Assembly: GCF_900104175.1 (NCBI RefSeq)
Contig: NZ_FNIX01000002.1
Location: 620,001-684,000 of the forward strand
Direction of reading: 5' to 3'
Length of the DNA: 64,000 nt
DNA from: Lentzea jiangxiensis
Lineage (GTDB): Bacteria > Actinomycetota > Actinomycetes > Mycobacteriales > Pseudonocardiaceae
Of this stretch, positions 58,636 through 64,000 are shown in pieces. A program made the position numbers and the translations under genes. Position 1 is the stretch's first letter; the number at the start of each line of letters is the position of its first letter. The notes below the pieces were generated by a model. That model had not been told where the DNA came from, did not search any database, and saw only the letters and a list, made by a program, of their open reading frames with translations.

Positions 58636-59769
58636 TCAGGGCGTCGGCGGCGTGGCCGCCAGCACCGAGCGGACCAGGGGAGAGACGGTGAAACTGCGCC
58701 CTGTCTCCGTCTCCACGGGTCGCACCAGGCCGCGTTGCAGGAGGTCGCGCAGCAGACGCCCGGTGTCCGCCGACGGCCCGAAGCGCGGCGGCAGCTCCTG
58801 CAGCACCCGGCGGTAGGGCTCGGCGGCGGCGGTCAGAGAGCGCAGGAGGGTGTCGTCGAGCAGGCAGGCGGGGTCGGTGGCGGCCAGCTCCCGCAACGGG
58901 TAGACCGACAGCCACGAGCCGACGGCGGCGAGCGCGGCGGGCAGTCCGTCCAGGGCACGGCACAGGCGGCCGACCTCCACCGGGTCCGCCGCACCGGGGT
59001 GGTCGGCGAGCAGCAGCCGGGCCGCGTCGTCGGACTCCAAGCCGGACAAGAGGAACACGCGTTCCCCGGCGAGCCCGCACGGCGCCGGCGCGGTGATCAG
59101 CACCCGCACACCGGGGCAGTCGGCGAGCAGCCGCAGCACGCTCGCGCCGCACACCGGCCCGTCGACCCCGTCGAGCACGACCAGCGCGGAACGGGCACCG
59201 ATCACCTCGGCCAGGTCGTCGTCGACCCGCCCACCCGTGCGCACGGCCGCCGACCACGCCATCACCAGCCCGGCCAGTCGCGGGTCCCGCAACGGCGTGC
59301 TGTCCGCCCCGGCCCACAGCACCGGCATCCGGGCGTGCAGCACCCCGGCCACCGCCGCCGCGAACCGCGTCTTCCCCACACCGGGCAACCCCACGACGGT
59401 CGCGAGCCGGCACCCGTCCGCCAGTTCGGCGGCCAGCCCCCCGGTCTCGAGCTCCCGCCCCACCTGCGCGGTCAGCGAGGTGGGCGGTACAGCGGCCGCC
59501 GCGTCGACCTCGGTGCGCCGGTCCGGGTCCGCGGCGACCTCCAGGTCGTGCCGGGCCCGGCTGCCCAGCCGCAGCCCTTCGGCGATCAACCGCACCGTGT
59601 CCGGCCGCGGCCGCAGCGCCCGCCCCTGCTCCAGGTCCCGGATGGCCCGCACGCTCACCGTCGACAGGTCGGCCAGCTCCCGCTGGGTCAACCCGACCCG
59701 GCTGCGATGCCTGCGCAGCAGCTGGGCGAAGGGCGGGAGTCCGGGGTCCAAGGCGGGCGGAACGGCCAT
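58636..59769 (-). CDS. XRE-HTH / NB-ARC regulator
   Basis: A 377-residue protein. The N-terminal XRE HTH is FAQLLRRHRSRVGLTQRELADLSTVSVRAIRDLEQG. An NB-ARC-type ATPase follows: P-loop ATVVGLPGVGKTRFAAAVAG, ALVVLDGVDG (Walker B), LITAPAPCG and ADPVEVGRLCRALDGLPAAL. There is no TPR tail, unlike the longer members. STAND-type regulators of this kind switch on ligand or partner binding. ATG at 59769 is the first start ahead of the HTH. It is divergent from a 45-residue secreted peptide, which may be its signal or its target. Confidence 0.88.
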   Translation of the reverse strand: MAVPPALDPGLPPFAQLLRRHRSRVGLTQRELADLSTVSVRAIRDLEQGRALRPRPDTVRLIAEGLRLGSRARHDLEVAADPDRRTEVDAAAAVPPTSLTAQVGRELETGGLAAELADGCRLATVVGLPGVGKTRFAAAVAGVLHARMPVLWAGADSTPLRDPRLAGLVMAWSAAVRTGGRVDDDLAEVIGARSALVVLDGVDGPVCGASVLRLLADCPGVRVLITAPAPCGLAGERVFLLSGLESDDAARLLLADHPGAADPVEVGRLCRALDGLPAALAAVGSWLSVYPLRELAATDPACLLDDTLLRSLTAAAEPYRRVLQELPPRFGPSADTGRLLRDLLQRGLVRPVETETGRSFTVSPLVRSVLAATPPTP

Positions 59770-59922
59770 CTCGGCATCCTCTTTCACGCAGGTGGTTTTG
59801 TCGGGCCGATCGTGTGCGCCGCCGCTATCACGCTGCCATCCCCGCGGATATCCCGGTCGCAAAACAGCGGCCCCGCCCTGCTTCCTCCCAGCTCAGAGCA
59901 TGTTCGACAACGTCATCATCGC

Positions 59923-59962
59923 CGCGATAGCGCCGAGATAAACCGCGCGATAGTGCGGAGAT
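59923..59962. promoter_or_regulatory. Direct-repeat operator between the XRE regulator and the secreted peptide
   Basis: CGCGATAGCGCCGAGAT (59923-59939) and CGCGATAGTGCGGAGAT (59946-59962) are direct repeats, 23 bp apart (about two turns), with two mismatches. The same motif appears upstream of the cluster SARP at 53600. The rest of the 59770-60019 gap shows no gene. Confidence 0.6.
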
Positions 59963-60019
59963 CAACGGCCCTCATAACGTTCGTCTCATCGCCGGAAAAC
60001 ATTCCCCGAGGAGCCCCGA

Positions 60020-60157
60020 ATGATCCGCACCCTCATCACCAAGATCGCCGCCGTCGCCCTCGCCGCCGCGGCCCTCACCACGGTCGCCGCCACCACCGCC
60101 CACGCCGTCACCGACACGGCCCCCGTCACCGCGTCCGGCAGCAACCCCTGGGAGTGA
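60020..60157 (+). CDS. Small secreted peptide (45 aa), possible signal
   Basis: A 45-residue peptide from ATG at 60020 (GAGGAG nearby) to TGA at 60157. Residues 1-29 are a classical signal peptide: MIRTLITK, a long Ala/Val/Leu/Thr core, and cleavage after TTAHA. The mature product would be about 16 residues (VTDTAPVTASGSNPWE). It is too short for an enzyme. Its place opposite an XRE/NB-ARC regulator and behind repeated operator motifs suggests a peptide pheromone or a surface peptide. There is no lasso, lanthipeptide or Cys-rich signature. That it is real is supported by the signal peptide and the RBS. Confidence 0.65.
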   Translation: MIRTLITKIAAVALAAAALTTVAATTAHAVTDTAPVTASGSNPWE

Positions 60158-60182
60158 CCCCGGTGGTCGTCGCGCGGGTCCC

Positions 60183-60494
60183 TCAGGCGTCGTGCCGGTC
60201 CAGCGCCTCCAAGCCCTCCTGCCACCGCTGCCGCCGCTGGCCCGCCGTCTGCTCCCACCACGGCGTGCCGCGCTCACCGAGAGCCACCTTCGCGAGCTGG
60301 ACCCGTGCCCGAGCCTCACGCTCCGCCTCGGCGTCCTCAGCGCGGAGGGCGGCACCGACGTCCCGGCGAGCCGCCATCAGCAAGCTGCGCAACCGCGCCG
60401 AGGTCTCGGGCGGGATCTCGGGATCGGTCGCCCGCCACCGCCGCCCGTTGATGATCACGAAGCGCCCGTCCGGCGTGTGCTCCGGCTCAGCCAT
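60183..60494 (-). CDS. Conserved hypothetical protein
   Basis: A 103-residue, strongly charged and mostly helical protein: PDGRFVIINGRRWRATDPEIP, then RLRSLLMAARRDVGAALRAEDAEAE, KVALGERGTPWWEQ and RQRWQEGLEAL. The start (D-G-R-x-I-x-x-x-N-G-R-R-W-R-A-T-D-P) and the G-E-R-G-T-P-W-W segment recur in many actinobacteria, often near DNA repair genes. Function is unknown. It is divergent from the Nei-type glycosylase gene with a 73-bp gap. Confidence 0.8.
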   Translation of the reverse strand: MAEPEHTPDGRFVIINGRRWRATDPEIPPETSARLRSLLMAARRDVGAALRAEDAEAEREARARVQLAKVALGERGTPWWEQTAGQRRQRWQEGLEALDRHDA

Positions 60495-60567
60495 CACACC
60501 AGCATCGCACTGTTCGGCAGCGCGGGCGTGACCTGCCGCGCCGGCCGGTGTGGACGATGATGGGACG

Positions 60568-61362
60568 ATGGCGGAGGGCGACAGCGTGGCGCGGATCGCG
60601 GCCCGCCTCGACGCCGCCACCGCAGGCTCGCTGATCGTCCACAGCGACGTCCGGCACCCCCGCTTCGCCACCGCCGACCTGGCGGGACAACGCATCCTCG
60701 AATGGCGCGCGCGGGGCAAGCACCTGCTGTCCCGCACCGACGCCGGCCTCACGGTGCACTCGCACCTCAGGATGACCGGCTCGTGGTCGGTGCTCCGTCC
60801 GCACAAGCGGTTGCCCGCACGGGTCATGCCCGATCTGCGGATAGCGCTGCGCCTGGACGACGGCCGCACCCTCGTCGGAGTCGCGCTCCCGGTGCTGACC
60901 GTGCTGAGGACGCGTGACGAGCACACGGTGGTGGGACACCTCGGCCCGGACCTGCTCGGCACGGACACCACGGGCATCGACAGCATCACCGTCGCGGCGA
61001 AGCGGGTCGCCGCCGCGGGCGACGAGACGATCGTCGCGGCATTGCTGGACCAGCGCCGGGTCGCGGGTCTGGGCAACATGTGGGCCCAGGAACTGCTCTT
61101 CCTGCACCGCGTCAACCCCTGGCAGGCCGCCGGCACGGTCGACGACGTCGAAGTGGTGCTCACCGACGCCCGGCGGCGGTTGGAGCACGCGGTCCGCGCG
61201 AACCCGGCTCAGAACACGACCGGCATGCCGCGGCCCCGACACTGGGTGTACGGGAGGGCGCGACGCCCGTGCCTGCGTTGCGGCACACCGATTGCGTTCC
61301 GTCCGGCCGAACACACCCCGCACGGCCGCGAGACCTGGTGGTGCCCGGTCTGCCAGGCTTGA
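60568..61362 (+). CDS. Fpg/Nei (Nei2-like) DNA glycosylase with altered N-terminus
   Basis: A 264-residue base-excision-repair glycosylase. It has N-terminal AEGDSVARIAARLDAA, the DNA-binding strand GKHLLSR and HSHLRMTGSW, H2TH helices LLDQRRVAGLGNMWAQELLF, and a C4 zinc finger CLRCGTPI ... WWCPVCQA. The family uses Pro as residue 1 after Met removal to form the Schiff base; here that residue is Ala, while the following Glu is kept. Start at 60568 is set by the family N-terminus; an ATG at 60550 would add six residues and make the difference larger. It may be inactive, or use another amine. Confidence 0.9.
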   Translation: MAEGDSVARIAARLDAATAGSLIVHSDVRHPRFATADLAGQRILEWRARGKHLLSRTDAGLTVHSHLRMTGSWSVLRPHKRLPARVMPDLRIALRLDDGRTLVGVALPVLTVLRTRDEHTVVGHLGPDLLGTDTTGIDSITVAAKRVAAAGDETIVAALLDQRRVAGLGNMWAQELLFLHRVNPWQAAGTVDDVEVVLTDARRRLEHAVRANPAQNTTGMPRPRHWVYGRARRPCLRCGTPIAFRPAEHTPHGRETWWCPVCQA

Positions 61363-61450
61363 CGCGCACCAGGTTCGGGTCCGGACGCGCCAAGGCCGTC
61401 CATGCCCTCGCTGCGGGCACGGACGGCCTCGGTGCGATCTGACCGATGCG

Positions 61451-61693
61451 TCAGGTGACCGCGGGTCCCGATTCACTCGACCCGGACAGCTCCGCGATGA
61501 ACGTGTGGCACTGCTTGGCGCGCGCGGAGTCCTCCTCCATGACGCTGCGGAAGAAGTCGGCGATGTCCTGGCGGCCGGCGTTCTCCGCGTCGCGGACGTA
61601 CTGGCCGTAGTCGTGCCCCGCCTTGAGAGCGTGGTACTGGACGGAGATCAGGTCGTAGGTGACGTCGTCGAAACCGGTCTCACCGGTTGCCAT
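61451..61693 (-). CDS. Small conserved helical protein
   Basis: An 80-residue, all-helical acidic protein: DVTYDLISVQYHALKAGHDYGQYVRDAE, then DIADFFRSVMEEDSARAKQCHTFI. The Y-D-L-x-S-x-x-Y-H-A-L and Y-x-x-D-A-E patterns recur in short ferritin-like-looking proteins of actinobacteria and cyanobacteria with no known role. ATG at 61693 follows GGGAGG. Upstream, GTTT and GGGGCTAC about 13 bp apart weakly resemble a stress-sigma promoter. Confidence 0.75.
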   Translation of the reverse strand: MATGETGFDDVTYDLISVQYHALKAGHDYGQYVRDAENAGRQDIADFFRSVMEEDSARAKQCHTFIAELSGSSESGPAVT

Positions 61694-62038
61694 CGCTACC
61701 TCCCGTGGTTGTGGGTAACGGTGTAGTAGCCCCGGGAGACCGGATCAAACCGATGCCGCCGACATTGCCGCGTTCCACCGGACGGCGCGCCCGGGGTGAT
61801 CACCGGGTCGGCACCGGGGCGCGTACCTCGGCGGTTGGACGGGTAGTGCGTGCTCCGCCTCGGAACCGGTGGCTGAGGGACTCTGCCCGTAGTCCTCGAG
61901 AAGGACGGGAAAGTCAGACCACGGGCCGATGTGCGAGCTGAGCCCGTTCCGGTCAACTGTCCGGCAGAAGAGGCGCGATGCCGGGGGCATCGGTGCGCCC
62001 TCGAGCCGAACTTCCGCTTTGCCGACTGGGGAGAGTGC
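61694..62038. other. 345-bp divergent intergenic region
   Basis: It separates the small helical protein and DedA genes and must hold both promoters. I found no conserved open frame, RNA gene or strong palindrome in it. Confidence 0.6.
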
Positions 62039-62677
62039 ATGTCCTTCCTGACCGACGCCCTCGAAGGGCTGGCCGGTCTGCCGCAGCCCGCCGTGCTCGC
62101 GGTGACGGGTGCGTTGACGCTGGCGGAGTGCACGCTCGGCGTGGGTTTCCTGGCGCCGGGTGAGAGCGCTCTGCTGCTGGCCTCGACGACGGTGACGAGC
62201 GTGCCCCGGTTCCTGGTCATGTGGCTCGTGGTCTCGGTGTGCGCGATCGCGGGCGACAGCATCGGCTACCACCTCGGCCGCCGGTTCGGCGACCGGCTGC
62301 GGGACAGCAGGCTGGTCCGGAAGGTCGGGCGGCAGCACTGGGACAAGGCGGCGGAGCTGCTGCGCACCCGCGGCGCCTGGGCGGTGTTCGTCGCGCGGTT
62401 CATGCCCGTGGTGCGGACGCTGGTCCCCGCGTCGGCGGGTGCGTCCGGAATGGAGTACCGCCGGTTCCTGCCCGCCTCCGTCGCGGGCGCGGTGTGCTGG
62501 TCGGCGCTGCACATCGGCATCGGCTCGGCCGCGGGCGCCTCGGCCAAGTACGTCGAATCGGTCTTCAACGGGGCGATGTGGGTGCTGCTGGCCATCGCTG
62601 TCGTGATCGGCGCGGTCGTCGTGCTCCGCCGCCGCAGGCAGGCCACCGAGACCAGGGAGCTGGAGGAGGTCGCCTGA
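62039..62677 (+). CDS. DedA/SNARE-associated (VTT) family membrane protein
   Basis: A 212-residue protein with about five membrane segments. It has the DedA core: FLAPGESALLLAS (the F/E-x-x-x-P-G-E re-entrant loop), SIGYHLGRRFGDRL (G-D-x-x-G-Y-x-x-G-R), RGAWAVFVARFMPVVRTLVP and PASAGASGMEYRRF. DedA proteins are flippases for undecaprenyl phosphate or phosphatidylethanolamine-type lipids and need the conserved Glu and Arg seen here. ATG at 62039 follows GGGGAGAG. Confidence 0.92.
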   Translation: MSFLTDALEGLAGLPQPAVLAVTGALTLAECTLGVGFLAPGESALLLASTTVTSVPRFLVMWLVVSVCAIAGDSIGYHLGRRFGDRLRDSRLVRKVGRQHWDKAAELLRTRGAWAVFVARFMPVVRTLVPASAGASGMEYRRFLPASVAGAVCWSALHIGIGSAAGASAKYVESVFNGAMWVLLAIAVVIGAVVVLRRRRQATETRELEEVA

Positions 62678-62818
62678 AGCGGCCGGTCTGGCAGTAACCT
62701 TTCGCGGGCGAAGACCACCCGATCCGGGTATTCGCGGCGCGTCGGCTCGTCCGCGGTGGCGTTCGTCGGCAGGCTGCCACGGCACGGCGACCAAGGAACG
62801 CGAAGGGATGACGACTCG

Positions 62819-63097
62819 ATGATCCGGATCGTGCCTGCGAAGGACCAGCAAGTGCGAGTCACGTGGGCGTTGCCCCGGCACGAGCCGCCGGGGCCCGTCA
62901 GCGTGGTCGGCGACTTCAACGACTGGACGCCGGGAACGACCGAGCTCCGCCCCCGCTCCAACGGCAAGCGCACCGCGGCGGTCGTCGTGCCGCGAGGCAC
63001 CACCCTGCGGTTCCGCTACCTCGGCCCGGACGGCCACTGGTTCGACGACGAGGACGCGACCACCCACGACGGCCAGGGTGGTCTGATCAGCGTCTGA
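62819..63097 (+). CDS. CBM48/isoamylase N-terminal-like domain protein
   Basis: A 92-residue, single beta-sandwich protein: VTWALP, VSVVGDFNDWTPGTTELRPR, GKRTAAVVVPRGTTLRFRYL and GHWFDDEDATTHDGQGG. The V-x-G-D-F-N-D-W motif is the glycogen-recognition (E-set/CBM48) signature of branching enzymes and AMPK-beta, here without a catalytic domain. Such short actinobacterial proteins may bind alpha-glucan. A GGGTAT hexamer at 62726-62731 could be the -10 box of a stress-sigma promoter. Confidence 0.88.
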   Translation: MIRIVPAKDQQVRVTWALPRHEPPGPVSVVGDFNDWTPGTTELRPRSNGKRTAAVVVPRGTTLRFRYLGPDGHWFDDEDATTHDGQGGLISV

Positions 63098-63105
63098 AGA
63101 GGCCC

Positions 63106-63945
63106 TCAGCCGACGGACGCGGTCCACGACGCCAGGAGCGGCAGGACGTGCGCGGTGGGGGAGCCGGGTTCCACGGTGTAGACCACCAGCCGCTGGTGGG
63201 GGGCGTGCGGCACGGTGACCGCCTCGATGTGGAACCGCAGGTCTCCCGCCACCGGGTGGACGATCTGCTTGACCTGGGACGTCCGGTCCGCCACGCCCTG
63301 CTCGTCCCACCACCCCGCCACCTGGGGGTTGGCCGCGCGCAGCTCGTCGACGAGCGCGGTGAGCAGCGCGTCCCCGGGGTTGCGGCCGAGTTCCAGGCGC
63401 AGCCCGCCGACCGCCGCCGCGGCGAAGTCCCGCCAGTTCGCGATGCGCTCGCGGGCGGCGGGGTCGGTGAACAGGTAGCGGGGGAACGAGGTGCCCGCCG
63501 GCATGGCGTGGCCGAGCACCTCGGTGAGCAGCGCGTTGCGCGCCAGGACTTCCGCCCGCCTGCCCAGCAGGAGCACGGGAAGGTGGTCGAGGCTCGTCAT
63601 CACGCGCAGCAGGCCCGGTTCCGGTCGCTGGGGCGACGACCACGCGCCCGCGGTCCTGCGCGAGGTGGGGGCGGCGAGGTCGCGCAGGTGCCCGTGCTCG
63701 ACCCCGGTGAGGCGCAGTGCCCTGGCCAGCGCGTCGACCACGTCGTCGGACACGCGCGACTGGCGGCCCTGTTCCAGGCGGCTGTAGTGGTCGGTGCTCA
63801 GGCCCGCGAGCAGCGCGGCCTCCTCCTTGCGCAGACCCGGCACCCGTCGTCGGCCGGGGAACGCCTCGATGCCCGCCTCCGCCGGGGTCAGGCGGTCGCG
63901 GCAGGCGCGGAGGAACTCGCCCAGCGCGGCACGGTCTCGGGTCAC
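63106..63945 (-). CDS. XRE regulator with MmyB-like ligand-binding domain
   Basis: A 279-residue protein. The N-terminal XRE HTH is LGEFLRACRDRLTPAEAGI, GRRRVPGLRKEEAALLAGLS, then YSRLEQGR. The MmyB-type PAS-like domain has LDHLPVLLLGRRAEVLARNAL, FPRYLFTDPAARERIANWRD and WWDEQGVADR, ending in HPVAGDLRFHIEAVTVP. This family binds fatty-acyl or other small ligands and usually controls a divergent SDR or NmrA gene; no such partner lies in the window (the gene upstream is off the right edge). Convergent with the CBM48 gene. Confidence 0.93.
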   Translation of the reverse strand: MTRDRAALGEFLRACRDRLTPAEAGIEAFPGRRRVPGLRKEEAALLAGLSTDHYSRLEQGRQSRVSDDVVDALARALRLTGVEHGHLRDLAAPTSRRTAGAWSSPQRPEPGLLRVMTSLDHLPVLLLGRRAEVLARNALLTEVLGHAMPAGTSFPRYLFTDPAARERIANWRDFAAAAVGGLRLELGRNPGDALLTALVDELRAANPQVAGWWDEQGVADRTSQVKQIVHPVAGDLRFHIEAVTVPHAPHQRLVVYTVEPGSPTAHVLPLLASWTASVG

Positions 63946-64000
63946 GCCGCCAGCCTAGGCGCGCGGACGCCGCACAGCCTGGTCATGCCGTGCCCGGGGT

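Overview
This is a GC-rich (about 70%) chromosomal segment from a filamentous actinomycete. Evidence: codon bias, frequent GTG starts with GTGA/ATGA overlaps, SARP/AfsR-type regulators, a CebR-type operator, WYL, HxlR and XRE/MmyB regulators, and a large NRPS locus. The gene mix resembles Pseudonocardiaceae (Lentzea/Saccharothrix-like), but that is an inference and the sequence does not prove it.

Left arm (1-25.5 kb). This holds ordinary accessory and housekeeping genes: a TetR regulator with its palindromic operator; a Zf-UBP protein and CsbD; a decayed WD40 gene; a DUF7662-like/GIY-YIG fusion; a NarL-type two-component system with a DUF2306 membrane protein; TerC; an MFS transporter; GNAT; a cobalamin riboswitch in front of a thioredoxin-like [2Fe-2S] protein; a PASTA-less Ser/Thr kinase; and a GH12 cellulase behind a perfect CebR/CelR box. 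A P-loop kinase-like ATPase, an epoxide hydrolase/WYL pair, SDR, a nitroreductase/HxlR pair with twin operators, and a HIT protein follow. Next comes an AfsR-like regulator facing a three-gene secreted-protein operon (20.6-24.3 kb), then an SMI1 fragment and a MerR regulator.

Centre (25.66-58.1 kb). This is a nonribosomal peptide cluster in two divergent arms around 46.93-47.12 kb. The leftward arm reads NRPS1 (A-T-C-A-T), NRPS2 (C-A-T-C), MbtH, free-standing PCP, type II TE, P450, MFS exporter and NRPS3 (C-T-C-A-T-C-A-T-TE). The rightward arm encodes a SyrP-like Fe(II)/2-oxoglutarate oxygenase, a stand-alone A-T didomain whose specificity residues resemble glutamine, and a TE-like acyl hydrolase/transferase. 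A SARP regulator lies in opposite orientation. A second rightward operon encodes a SnoaL-like protein, both subunits of an AdoCbl-dependent glutamate mutase, a truncated AsnRS-like amide-forming enzyme and an FMN-binding glutamate-synthase-like protein.

How it may work (inference). Glutamate is rearranged to 3-methylaspartate, which may be amidated to a 3-methylasparagine-type building block. A separate amino acid is loaded on the A-T didomain, hydroxylated while tethered, and moved by the TE-like protein onto the carrier of the NRPS3 module that has no A domain. A terminal C domain on NRPS2 and an orphan PCP with its own TE and P450 suggest a second in-trans loading or tailoring event. The chain has a free N-terminus, probably begins with a basic residue, ends with serine, and is released by the NRPS3 TE.

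Right arm (58.1-64 kb). A strong bidirectional hairpin terminator closes the cluster. Beyond it lie a hypothetical gene, an XRE/NB-ARC regulator divergent from a 45-residue secreted peptide, a Nei-type DNA glycosylase whose catalytic proline is alanine, DedA, a CBM48-like protein and an XRE/MmyB regulator. A 17-bp motif upstream of the peptide gene recurs upstream of the cluster SARP, which may link the two regulators.
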